A stretch of 39,167 nucleotides of DNA from Marinibacterium sp. (GTDB taxonomy: Bacteria; Pseudomonadota; Alphaproteobacteria; Rhodobacterales; Rhodobacteraceae). Positions 16,980-25,050 of this stretch are shown here, one piece after another. The stretch is taken from the NCBI GenBank assembly GCA_025800215.1, contig JAOXSC010000112.1, positions 1 through 39,167 of the forward strand. The letters run 5' to 3'. The position numbers and the translations under genes were made by a program. Position 1 is the first letter of the stretch; each line of letters begins with the position of its first letter. A model generated the notes under the pieces. The model saw only the letters and a list, made by a program, of their open reading frames with translations. It searched no databases and was not told where the DNA came from.

Positions 16980-18650
16980 ATGGTGCGTGTGACTTTTCAA
17001 CGGCTCGCTGGTTCTGATGTCCTGATTTCTGTTCTGATTTGCCTCATTGGGGCGGCTGTGGCTTGGGGGCTGGCCTCGGGTCTGCCGCTGATCGGGATTG
17101 ATGACGCGGCGATCACGCGATCCTATGCGGACAATATCGCACGCGGGCTGGGCTATGTTTACAATGCCGGTGGCGAACATGTGGAAGGGTCGACCACCTT
17201 TCTGTGGGTGTCGATCCTGACCGGGCTCTATGCGCTGACGCCGACCCCTGAAATCGCGATCCTGTGCCTGTGTTTCGCCATCACCGTGTCTGCGGTTTAC
17301 ATGATGCTGCGGTTTGTCCGGCTGCTGGCCCTGCGGATGGGGGTGGACCCGTCGCTGGCCGTTGGCTTTGCGGCTGTGCTGCTGCTGATCAATCCCGGCT
17401 ATTTCTTCTGGTCTGTCTGGTCGATGATGGAGCTGGCGCTGTGGTCGCTGATGTTGCTGGCGATGCTATATGCGCTGGCGCTGCGCGTGGATGATGAAAC
17501 CCCGGCGGCCGCGGGTAGCTGGCTGATGTGTGTCACCGCGCTGCTTTTGCCGCTGACCCGGCCCGAAGGGATCGCGGCCGCAATCGGGCTTTTGTTGCTG
17601 GCGCTGGCCCTGTCGCCGCATCGCTGGCGGGGATATGTCGCGGGCATCGGGCTGGCGGTGGGGTCGTTTGTGGCCGTCACCGCATTCCGCCTGATCTATT
17701 TCGGGCAACCCTTTCCCAACACCTTCTACGCCAAGGTGTCGACGGACCGGCTGCATGATCTCAAGGATGGCGTGAAATACCTGGCAAGCTTTGTGCTGCA
17801 GTCGCCCTTTGCCGAGCTTTTTGTGGCGCTTTGGGTCGGGGCGGTGGTCTGGGCGCTGTGGGGGCTGAGACGGGCGCAGTCCGGGCAGCGTCTGGTGCTT
17901 CTGGGCGGGGCGCTGATGCTGGGCGGGCTCATGGTCTATGCGGTGCTGGGGGGCGATCACTTTGCGCTTTGGCGGTTCTATCAGCCCATCGCGCCGCTGC
18001 TGCCGGTCTTTGCCGCGCTTGGTCTGGCCTGGGCCGTGACGCAGTTGCTGCGGGGCGGGGGGCCTAAGGCCCTGATTCGGGCCCCGGTCGTGGCGGCCTG
18101 GCTCGCAGCGGTTGCCATGGGGTGGCTGCATTACTACCAGGCGCGCTTTGACGTGATCAAGGAATACACGCTGGTCGAAACGGGGCTGAGCTTTGGTGAA
18201 TTCCTCAATACCGTAAGCCCCAGGCCCAGCATCGGCGTGGGTGCGGCGGGGGGCATCGCGCTGACCTATGATGGCTATATCTACGACCTTTTGGGGCTCA
18301 ACTGGACCGAAATGGCGCATGCGAACCCGATCAAGGTGGGCATGCGCAACCATGCGAGCTTTGACAAGACGGTATTCTGGGCCCATCCGCCCGACGTGGT
18401 GTCGATCTTCAACAAACCCTGTCTGGCCGAGGGCGCCGACCCTTTCTGGGCCGTGGACGATACGGCTTTTCACGGTCTGGCCACCGATGCCGATTTCCGC
18501 GCGCGTTATCAGCCGGTGACCTTTGTGCAGCGCGATCGCTGCTGGCCGGGCTATGCCACGCCTGACTGGCTAGCGCAGGCCGAAGGGCAACCCGGCGTGG
18601 CGGCATATGACTGGGCGGATACGGTGCTTGGGGGCATAGATGGCAGCTGA
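16980..18650 (+). CDS. AftB-like GT-C membrane glycosyltransferase (candidate arabinofuranosyltransferase)
   Basis: A 556-residue polytopic protein. After the first membrane helix comes IDDAAITRSYADNIARGLG (Asp41-Asp42) and then GGEHVEGSTTFLW. This DDAxIxxxYAxN...GE.VEG.T.FLW pattern is the hallmark of the family containing mycobacterial AftB (GT89) and related polyprenyl-phospho-arabinose-dependent GT-C enzymes. The soluble C-terminal region contains DLLGLNWTEMAHANP, a downstream H and PPDVVSIF, also typical of that family. About nine to ten membrane segments fill residues 10-380. It would act on the periplasmic face using a decaprenyl-phosphate pentose, which the gene set at 23093-27136 is predicted to make. 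The ATG at 16980 is preferred over a TTG at 16968. Its 3' end overlaps the flippase gene by 11 bases. Arabinose as substrate is inference. Confidence 0.78.
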   Translation: MVRVTFQRLAGSDVLISVLICLIGAAVAWGLASGLPLIGIDDAAITRSYADNIARGLGYVYNAGGEHVEGSTTFLWVSILTGLYALTPTPEIAILCLCFAITVSAVYMMLRFVRLLALRMGVDPSLAVGFAAVLLLINPGYFFWSVWSMMELALWSLMLLAMLYALALRVDDETPAAAGSWLMCVTALLLPLTRPEGIAAAIGLLLLALALSPHRWRGYVAGIGLAVGSFVAVTAFRLIYFGQPFPNTFYAKVSTDRLHDLKDGVKYLASFVLQSPFAELFVALWVGAVVWALWGLRRAQSGQRLVLLGGALMLGGLMVYAVLGGDHFALWRFYQPIAPLLPVFAALGLAWAVTQLLRGGGPKALIRAPVVAAWLAAVAMGWLHYYQARFDVIKEYTLVETGLSFGEFLNTVSPRPSIGVGAAGGIALTYDGYIYDLLGLNWTEMAHANPIKVGMRNHASFDKTVFWAHPPDVVSIFNKPCLAEGADPFWAVDDTAFHGLATDADFRARYQPVTFVQRDRCWPGYATPDWLAQAEGQPGVAAYDWADTVLGGIDGS

Positions 18651-20112
18651 GGCAGCCCATAGCCACAGGCGGTCGGCCCGGCATTTCTTTGTCAGCGTCG
18701 GATCGCTGGTATCGGCGCGCATGGTGCTGACCCTGTCGCAGATCCTTGTGCTACCGATCCTCGCGCGGACGCTGAGCATCGACGATTTTGCCCTGATGGC
18801 CATGGCCATGAGCGTGGTGGTCTTCAGCAGTGTCCTGTCGGATGCGGGTCTTGGCCGGTCCCTGATCCGCAGCGACAGGATGGAAGATGACGAATGGTCC
18901 AGCGTGTTCTGGCTGCTGGTGGGGATTGGCATCGGGCTGTTTTTGATCGTGCAGCTGCTGGCCCCGCTCGCCGCGCGCTATTATGAAACGCCGCAGGTCT
19001 GGCCGGTGCTGGCGGCACTGGGCGTGGTCCCGCTGTGCCAGTCGCTGTCGGCCACCCCAAACGCGGAAATCGAGCGGCGCGAAAACTATACCGGCATTGC
19101 CCGCGTTCAGATTGCCACCACGGTGATCAGCCTGGGCGCGGCGGTGGCGCTGGCCTTTGCCGGGGCCGGGGTCTGGGCATTGGTGGCCCAACAGGTGCTG
19201 CTGGCGCTGGTGCGGCTGATCGGGATCGTGCGGCTTAGCCATTTCCGCCCCAGGCTGACCTTCCATCGGTCGCTGCTGGGGCCGCATCTGATGTTTGCGC
19301 GGGATGCGCTGATCGGTTCGGCGATTGCGGCGCTCAGCGCGCAGGCGGCGGTGATGGCGATCGGGCGCGTGCTCGGGGCTGTGCCGCTGGGGATCTATGC
19401 GATGAGCATGCGGTTCGTGCGCCTGCCCAAGCTGGGACTGGCGGGGCCGATGTCGACGGTGGTCTATGTGCGCATGGCCAAGGTGAACCGGGATCGCGCG
19501 CGGCTGGTCGAGATCTACCTGGCGTCGATCCGGCTGCTCGCGCTGGCGCTGGTGCCGCCGCTGGCCTTTATCGCCGTGGCGGGCGAGGTCATTTTCACCG
19601 TGTTCCTGTCCGAAACCTGGGCCCCGGTGGCACCCGTCTTTGCGCTGTCGATCCCTGGTCTTGGGTTCGAAGCGATCACCATCATCTGCCTTGCCTGTCT
19701 GTTCCGCGCCGTCGGGCGCACCGATCTGTTGGTGCGGCTGACCTTTGAAGGCGCCATTCTGCGGATCATTCTTGTTGTTGCCGCTTCGTTCATCAGCCTT
19801 GAGGCGGTGGCGGCCTCGCTTTCGATCTGGGGATTGCTGTACATCCCGCGCGGCTGGCGACTAGCGCAGCGGCTGGTGCCGTTGCGGATGGTGGATTGCC
19901 TGCGCATGCTGGCCGCGCCGGTGATCAGCACCGGCATCTGCGCAACCGCTTATCTGGGGATTGTCGCACGGTTTCACCCCTCTGAGATCGCGCAGATCGC
20001 ACTGGCCATGCTGCTGTCACTGGTTGCAATCGGGGCGGCGGCGCTGACCGAATTGCGCCCGCTTCGCGCCGCCATCCGTGTGTTTCGCCATGACGGGGCC
20101 AGCCATGTCTGA
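18640..20112 (+). CDS. Wzx/ExoT-type polysaccharide repeat-unit flippase (MOP superfamily)
   Basis: A 490-residue membrane protein with about twelve to fourteen hydrophobic segments. The start (RRSARHFFVSVGSLVSARMVLTLSQ in two parts, about 10-34) and the following ILVLPILARTLSIDDFALMA resemble lipopolysaccharide/O-antigen exporters of the MOP superfamily, such as ExoT and WzxC. It would move the finished undecaprenyl-diphosphate-linked repeat across the inner membrane. The start overlaps the end of the AftB-like gene, so the two are co-translated. It completes the Wzx/Wzy/Wzz set seen in this window. Confidence 0.87.
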   Translation: MAAEAAHSHRRSARHFFVSVGSLVSARMVLTLSQILVLPILARTLSIDDFALMAMAMSVVVFSSVLSDAGLGRSLIRSDRMEDDEWSSVFWLLVGIGIGLFLIVQLLAPLAARYYETPQVWPVLAALGVVPLCQSLSATPNAEIERRENYTGIARVQIATTVISLGAAVALAFAGAGVWALVAQQVLLALVRLIGIVRLSHFRPRLTFHRSLLGPHLMFARDALIGSAIAALSAQAAVMAIGRVLGAVPLGIYAMSMRFVRLPKLGLAGPMSTVVYVRMAKVNRDRARLVEIYLASIRLLALALVPPLAFIAVAGEVIFTVFLSETWAPVAPVFALSIPGLGFEAITIICLACLFRAVGRTDLLVRLTFEGAILRIILVVAASFISLEAVAASLSIWGLLYIPRGWRLAQRLVPLRMVDCLRMLAAPVISTGICATAYLGIVARFHPSEIAQIALAMLLSLVAIGAAALTELRPLRAAIRVFRHDGASHV

Positions 20113-20142
20113 CGGCGTCGGATCAAAGGATGGGGTGGGCGG

Positions 20143-20964
20143 ATGACTGCAGAGAGGCTTCCTGACTGTATCGTGATCGGCGCGCCGAAATGCGGGACCA
20201 CAACCCTGTGCAATGCGCTGATGCGGCACCCGCAGATCTACATGTATCCCAAGAAAGAAATTCACTATTTCAACCATCACTTCGACCGTGGCTTTGACTG
20301 GTACAAGGGGTTTTTTTCCGATGCCAAGCCCGGCGACATCATCATGGAGGGGACGCCGGACTACGCCATGTCCAACCATGTCGAACAGTCGATGGCGCGC
20401 ATGATCGCCTTGCTGCCACAGGTCAAGGTGATCTTCATGGTGCGTGATCCCATCGCGCGGATTCAGTCGCATTTCGTGCAGATGATTTCGAACACCGGGC
20501 GGGTCATGTCCCCGAGCGCGGCGCTGGAGCGGCATCCCGAGATTGTCGAAACCAGCGACTATATGCGGATCATGCAGGTGCTGCGCCACCATCTGCCGCA
20601 AGAGCGGATACTGGTGCTGTTTCTGGATGATTACGCCGCCGACAAATCTGCAACCCATCGACGGGTGCTGCAGTTTCTGGGGGCAGATGCGGGGGCCGGG
20701 CCGGTGGCGGCGATGGATGCTCAGGAACGGTCGCACACCCGCGAAGGTCAGGGCATTGACGGGCGGTTGCTTGGCTGGATGCGCCGGCAGGATTGGTATG
20801 ACCGCGTGAACATGCGTCTGCCGCGGGGATTTGTGACAGCGGGCAAACGGGTGTTGCGCCGCAAGATCGAGGTCGATGAACAGCTTGACCCCGACCTGCG
20901 TGCGGCGCTCACTGCGCGGCTTGATCCGCGCTGGCAGGCCTTTCAGGCGCGGTATCGCCAGTGA
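20143..20964 (+). CDS. PAPS-dependent sulfotransferase (second of two)
   Basis: A 273-residue sulfotransferase with the 5'-phosphosulfate loop IGAPKCGTTTL (12-22), KKEIHYFNHHFDRG (about 40-53) and the 3'-phosphate motif FMVRDPIARIQSHF (about 98-111, Arg101 and Ser109). It is only distantly similar to the sulfotransferase at 7802, so it is unlikely to be a recent duplicate and probably sulfates a different position or sugar. There is no signal peptide. GGTGGGCGG lies just before the ATG. The last 56 bases overlap the 3' end of the convergent glycosyltransferase gene at 20909-21964. Confidence 0.9.
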   Translation: MTAERLPDCIVIGAPKCGTTTLCNALMRHPQIYMYPKKEIHYFNHHFDRGFDWYKGFFSDAKPGDIIMEGTPDYAMSNHVEQSMARMIALLPQVKVIFMVRDPIARIQSHFVQMISNTGRVMSPSAALERHPEIVETSDYMRIMQVLRHHLPQERILVLFLDDYAADKSATHRRVLQFLGADAGAGPVAAMDAQERSHTREGQGIDGRLLGWMRRQDWYDRVNMRLPRGFVTAGKRVLRRKIEVDEQLDPDLRAALTARLDPRWQAFQARYRQ

Positions 20965-21964
20965 CGGTGTGGCCGGTTTGCGCAGCGGCGCGGGACAGCA
21001 GGCTCAGATACCGCTTGCCGCAGGCCTCGAGGCTGAGCGCATCGGCGACGTAGTCGCGGGGCCTGTATTCGGGCAGACGTGCCCAGAATTCATCGAACCT
21101 GTCGGGGAAATCCGCGATCCTGAACCGCTCGCCGCAACGCGCGTCGAAATAGGGCACCGAGGACACGACAAGCCCTTCGGGCGCCCATTTCGACTGATGC
21201 GGATCAATCAGGGCGCCTTCGTCCCAGGCCAGCACTGGCACGCCCGAGGCCATCGCCTCCTGATAGGCAAGGCCCTGGGTTTCGTGTTCGCACAGAAAGA
21301 TCAGCGCGCGCGCCTTTGACAGCGCGTCGCGAAACGCGGCGAGGTGGTGATGGCCATAGCGCAGGGTCACGCAGCGCAGGCCGCGACGGCGCAGCTCGGC
21401 CTCGACCGGGTGCAGCAGGTCGGCTTGGCGTGCGTCGCGATTCCAGCGGATCTTGTCATAGAGGATGACGTCAATCGGTTTGCTGTCTTGCGACCGGTCG
21501 GGCCAGGCGGCGAGATCAATGCCGACGAACAGGGGATGCACCGCGTCGCCCAGAACCGGACGCCAGATTTCGCAGGGCCATTCGGATGGCAGTGTGACCA
21601 CGCGCAGATTGTTCCGGGCGACCACCGCTTCGATCTGATCGGGGGGCGGCACAAAGCCGGGGCCAAACACCGCCGGGTTGGGCAGCCGCACCTGATCGAA
21701 CACGCCGGGATAGCCGGAAATGCCGATGGGCCGGTCAGGATGGCGCCGGGCATGGGCAAAATCGTTGACGCGCACGGTGACGCCCTGGGTTTCAAGGCTG
21801 CGTTTGAGATTGCGAAAGGCGGTGTAGTAGCCGGTATAGGGCTGCCGCCGCCGCGCGGTGCGATAGAGATAGCGGGCTGTCCCATGCCCCCATGAAATGG
21901 CCCGCCCAAAGGGGCGATCCAGCGCCTTGGCTTCGAACCCGTGGTAAAACAACGAAATGTCCAT
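20909..21964 (-). CDS. Glycosyltransferase, GT4-like
   Basis: A 351-residue protein with a GT-B layout. The C-terminal half contains FLCEHETQGLAYQEAMASG then VPVLAWDEG, in which ETQGLAYQE supplies the E-x7-E pair for nucleotide-sugar binding. The N-terminal half has RQPYTGYYTAFRNLKRSL, an acceptor-side helix, and VTLPSEWPCEIWRP. No membrane helix is present. The ATG at 21964 has AAGG about eight bases upstream. It is the second gene of a minus-strand pair behind the ExoM-like gene (44-base gap). Its 3' end overlaps the convergent sulfotransferase gene by 56 bases. The donor is unknown. Confidence 0.78.
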   Translation of the reverse strand: MDISLFYHGFEAKALDRPFGRAISWGHGTARYLYRTARRRQPYTGYYTAFRNLKRSLETQGVTVRVNDFAHARRHPDRPIGISGYPGVFDQVRLPNPAVFGPGFVPPPDQIEAVVARNNLRVVTLPSEWPCEIWRPVLGDAVHPLFVGIDLAAWPDRSQDSKPIDVILYDKIRWNRDARQADLLHPVEAELRRRGLRCVTLRYGHHHLAAFRDALSKARALIFLCEHETQGLAYQEAMASGVPVLAWDEGALIDPHQSKWAPEGLVVSSVPYFDARCGERFRIADFPDRFDEFWARLPEYRPRDYVADALSLEACGKRYLSLLSRAAAQTGHTVTGDTAPERPASADQAAQ

Positions 21965-22008
21965 GAGACTGCCTTTGCCGTGAAATACTTGTTAACCTGA
22001 TTGAGCTG

Positions 22009-22917
22009 TCATGGGGTGCCATAGACCTCACGCTGAGGGCGCGAAAAGCAGCCGCTCAGCACTCCGCTGTGAAAGCTGCCGCGCATGATCCAGAAGGTGC
22101 AGCGCGATCGGTTGGCCGCCGCGCCCAGTGCGCGCGCGGCACAATAGACGATCTTGACCGTGGACCCGGCCATCAGCCGTAACCGCGTGCCGACGCTGCC
22201 GTTGATGGCACAATGGCTGTAGATGGCCCCGGTTTGACGGCGGCGGCGCACCAGCCAGCGAAAGCTCATCCGCGCGGGGGCCACCGGTTCGCGCACGATG
22301 GCGGCATTGTCGATCACCATGGTGACGCCCTGCCGGTAGAGGTTGAAAAAGAAATCCACGTCTTCGCCGCCGGTCCGGCCAAAGGCGTGATCGAACCGGG
22401 CCTGACGCACACGCGGATCGCGCAGATCAAGCAGCACGTTGCTGGAATAGCCGGTTTCCACCACATCGCCGCGCGGCACCGGGCGGTTGGAATGAAAATC
22501 ATTGTCCCGCATCCAGCCGGGCGCATCCGCGGGATAGATCGCAACGGCTGGGCCCAGAACCACCCCCGCGTGGCTGCCTGCCGCCGTGGCCAGCAATTGC
22601 GACAGCCAGCCCGGATCGGCGATTTCATCGTCATCGAGAAAGGCCAGAAAATCGCCATCGGCGGCATCCAGACAGGCGTTGCGGGCAATCGAAATATTGC
22701 GCGCGGGCGCATGTACATAGCGGATGTCCAGATCATGGAGGGCCGCGAAATCCGTGACCTTTCCCATCAGCGCGGCCGTGTCATCATTGTCCGCCACAAT
22801 GATCTTCAGCGCTGTATTTTCAGGCAGGTCAAGTTCGGCAAGGCTGCCCAGGGTCTCAAACAGGCTGGGTCTGCGAAATGTGCAAACACCGACACAAATA
22901 CAATCACACAAACACAT
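22009..22917 (-). CDS. ExoM-like GT2 glycosyltransferase
   Basis: A 302-residue GT2 enzyme closely resembling rhizobial ExoM, which adds a glucose during succinoglycan repeat assembly. Matching features are GVCTFRRPSLFETLGSL (10-26), VADNDD (41-46), NISIARNACLDAADGDFLAF (74-93), the metal-binding DDDE (95-98) and GGEDVDFFF. The ATG at 22917 gives an odd cysteine-rich start (MCLCDCICVGVC) and has GGAG only two bases upstream; a TTG two codons later would have better spacing, and a TTG at 22944 would extend the frame. The true start is therefore uncertain by up to nine codons. A perfect 7-base inverted repeat lies directly ahead of the Shine-Dalgarno. Confidence 0.87.
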   Translation of the reverse strand: MCLCDCICVGVCTFRRPSLFETLGSLAELDLPENTALKIIVADNDDTAALMGKVTDFAALHDLDIRYVHAPARNISIARNACLDAADGDFLAFLDDDEIADPGWLSQLLATAAGSHAGVVLGPAVAIYPADAPGWMRDNDFHSNRPVPRGDVVETGYSSNVLLDLRDPRVRQARFDHAFGRTGGEDVDFFFNLYRQGVTMVIDNAAIVREPVAPARMSFRWLVRRRRQTGAIYSHCAINGSVGTRLRLMAGSTVKIVYCAARALGAAANRSRCTFWIMRGSFHSGVLSGCFSRPQREVYGTP

Positions 22918-23092
22918 ATCTCCTTTGGCGCAATATCGCGCCAATCACGCAAAACAAACAGTCGGATTAACCTGGCCCGGTCTCGGGGCTTGTGTCATTT
23001 CCTATCTTAACCTACCATCTATTTGTCACCCCGACGAACCGTTTTCGTGTGGTTTCGAGTAATTATTTTATTATGTTTGTCAGGAGTTATCC
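22918..23092. promoter_or_regulatory. Divergent promoter region between the ExoM-like gene and the HAD-UbiA gene
   Basis: An AT-rich gap of about 175 bases from which two units are transcribed in opposite directions. The inverted repeat TTGGCGC-AATATC-GCGCCAA lies at 22925-22944, next to the ExoM-like start. It could be an operator, or in the minus-strand transcript a hairpin just before GGAG. On the plus strand AGGAG at 23082-23086 serves the gene at 23093. Confidence 0.45.
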
Positions 23093-24625
23093 TTGGTGGG
23101 GCATAAATACAGTAAGCCTGATGCCGAAACGGGCGTTTCTGAGCATCTTAAGGACATTTCGGAAAATGTGGTGCCCATCAATCCCGGTCAGGGGGCTGTG
23201 CCGCTGATCGTCGATCTGGATGGGACGCTGGTCTGCGTGGACACGCTGCACGAATCCCTCATGTCGCTGATTTCGGGCAATCCGCTCAGGGCGTTTTCCC
23301 TGCCCGGCTGGCTGCGGTGTGGAAAGGCCGGGTTCAAGGCCCGCGTCGCGGACGAAGTGCAGGCCGATGCGCGCTCGCTGCCGTTCCGCGCCGAAGTGAT
23401 CGACCTGATCGCGCGCGCGCGCAAGCAGGGGCGCCCGGTGTTTCTAGTGTCTGCAGCCGACCAGCGCCAGGTCGATCAGGTGGCCGCGCATCTGGGTGTC
23501 TTTGACGAAGCAATCGGATCAGACGGCCGGCGCAATCTGGGTGAGCGCGCCAAGGCAGAATATCTGGTCGACCGTTTCGGGGTGGCCGGGTTCGATTATG
23601 CCGGCGATTCCGCAGCCGATCTGGCGGTCTGGCAACAGGCGCGCTGCGCCATCACCGTGGCTGCGTCGGATCAGACCCTGCGCCAGCTGCGCAAGATGGA
23701 TGTGCAGATCGAAGAGCTGGTGCCCAAACCCGGCCCGGTCGAACGGTTACGCGCCCATATCAAGGCGATGCGGCCGCATCAGTGGCTGAAGAACCTGCTG
23801 ATCTTTGTCCCGGCGCTGGCCGCGCACAACCCGGCGGCGCTGTCAGCCGCGCTGCTGGCCTTTATGTCCTTCAGCCTTGCCGCATCAAGCGTCTATCTGA
23901 TCAACGATCTGATGGATCTTGAGGTTGACCGCCAGCACCCGCGCAAATGCAAACGCCCCTTTGCCGCAGGCACAATTCCGGTGTCGCATGGGCTGGTGCA
24001 TGCGGCGGCTCTGATCGTCGCGGCGGTGGCGCTTGGGGCGCTGACGACACCCGCCTTTCTGGCGGTGCTCGGGGTGTATCTGGCACTGACCTTTGCCTAT
24101 TCGCTCTATCTCAAGCGCAAGCAGATGATTGATATCTGGACCCTGGCCGCGCTTTACACGATCCGCATCGTGGCCGGCGCGGCAGCCACGGGGGTGATGC
24201 TGTCGGAATGGATGCTGGGGTTTTCGATGTTCGTATTCCTGTCGCTGGCGGCCGTGAAACGGCTGTCTGAGCTGACCGATCTGGTCAAACGCGGCAAGGA
24301 CAAGACCGCCGGGCGCGGCTATCTGACCAGCGACATCCCGGTCATACTGGGCGCGGTGCTGGCGGCGGGCTACAGTTCGGTGCTCGTCCTCGCGCTCTAT
24401 GTATCGAGCGAGAACGTCGCGCGCATGTACAGCAATCCGACGCTGTTGTGGCTGATCTGCCCGCTTCTGCTCTACTGGATCAGCCGGATGGCGATGATTT
24501 CATATCGCGGCGAGATGCATGATGATCCGATCGTCTTTGCGATCAAGGATCGGGTCAGCCTGGCGGTTTTTGCCATGTCGGGCGGGATCGCCGTGGCCGG
24601 CACCTTTGTGGGGCCGTTCGCATGA
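23093..24625 (+). CDS. HAD phosphatase-UbiA prenyltransferase fusion (decaprenyl-phosphate phosphoribosyltransferase-like)
   Basis: A 510-residue two-domain protein. Residues about 36-215 are a HAD hydrolase: DLDGTL (nucleophile Asp41, Asp43), SAADQRQ, a Lys in ERAKAEYL, and AGDSAADLAVW. Residues about 225-510 are a UbiA-type prenyltransferase: MRPHQWLKNLLIF, then NDLMDLEVDRQHP (Asn271, Asp272, Asp275, Asp279), KRPFAAG, and about eight membrane helices. This matches the group of mycobacterial Rv3806c, which makes decaprenyl-phosphoryl-5-phosphoribose. The HAD domain would then remove the 5-phosphate, a job done in mycobacteria by a separate protein. AGGAG stands six bases before the TTG at 23093 and nine before the GTG at 23096; no ATG start is available. 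It overlaps the GtrA gene by ATGA and opens the arabinose-donor operon. The substrate is inferred from family and neighbours. Confidence 0.87.
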   Translation: MVGHKYSKPDAETGVSEHLKDISENVVPINPGQGAVPLIVDLDGTLVCVDTLHESLMSLISGNPLRAFSLPGWLRCGKAGFKARVADEVQADARSLPFRAEVIDLIARARKQGRPVFLVSAADQRQVDQVAAHLGVFDEAIGSDGRRNLGERAKAEYLVDRFGVAGFDYAGDSAADLAVWQQARCAITVAASDQTLRQLRKMDVQIEELVPKPGPVERLRAHIKAMRPHQWLKNLLIFVPALAAHNPAALSAALLAFMSFSLAASSVYLINDLMDLEVDRQHPRKCKRPFAAGTIPVSHGLVHAAALIVAAVALGALTTPAFLAVLGVYLALTFAYSLYLKRKQMIDIWTLAALYTIRIVAGAAATGVMLSEWMLGFSMFVFLSLAAVKRLSELTDLVKRGKDKTAGRGYLTSDIPVILGAVLAAGYSSVLVLALYVSSENVARMYSNPTLLWLICPLLLYWISRMAMISYRGEMHDDPIVFAIKDRVSLAVFAMSGGIAVAGTFVGPFA

Positions 24626-25050
24626 GCCTGAGCCTGGATCAGCTGGTGCTGCGCTATGCAGCGTTTGCCGTCGTGGCGACACTTGCCAACCTTGCTGTGC
24701 AGCGCCTGTGCCTGCGCCTTTATGACGGCGCCTATGGGGTGATGATCGCCATTTTTGTGGGCACTGTTGTGGGGCTGGTGATCAAGTATCTCTTGGACAA
24801 GCGCTGGATCTTTGCCGATCAACGCTCGGGCCTTGCGACGCATGGGCGGCTCTTTGGCCTTTACACCGCGATGGGTGTGATCACGACGGTGATCTTCTGG
24901 GGCACCGAATACACGTTCTGGCAGATCTGGCAGACCCAGCCGATGCGTGAACTGGGGGCGGTGCTTGGGCTCGCTGTGGGCTATGTGACCAAATACAATC
25001 TCGACAAACGCTTTGTCTTTGCGCCGCAGGCGTTGGAGCCCGCCGCATGA
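24622..25050 (+). CDS. GtrA-family small membrane protein
   Basis: A 142-residue protein with four membrane helices (about 9-29, 38-58, 78-98 and 108-128) and the paired GtrA signatures KYLLDKRWIFAD and KYNLDKRFVFAP, each after a helix. GtrA proteins are linked to movement or use of polyprenyl-phosphate sugars. In Mycobacterium tuberculosis the GtrA-like Rv3789 lies directly before dprE1 and dprE2 and has been connected to decaprenyl-phospho-arabinose use; the same order is seen here. Overlaps of four bases with both neighbours (ATGA) imply tight translational coupling. The likely job is flipping or presenting the arabinose lipid. Confidence 0.9.
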   Translation: MSLSLDQLVLRYAAFAVVATLANLAVQRLCLRLYDGAYGVMIAIFVGTVVGLVIKYLLDKRWIFADQRSGLATHGRLFGLYTAMGVITTVIFWGTEYTFWQIWQTQPMRELGAVLGLAVGYVTKYNLDKRFVFAPQALEPAA

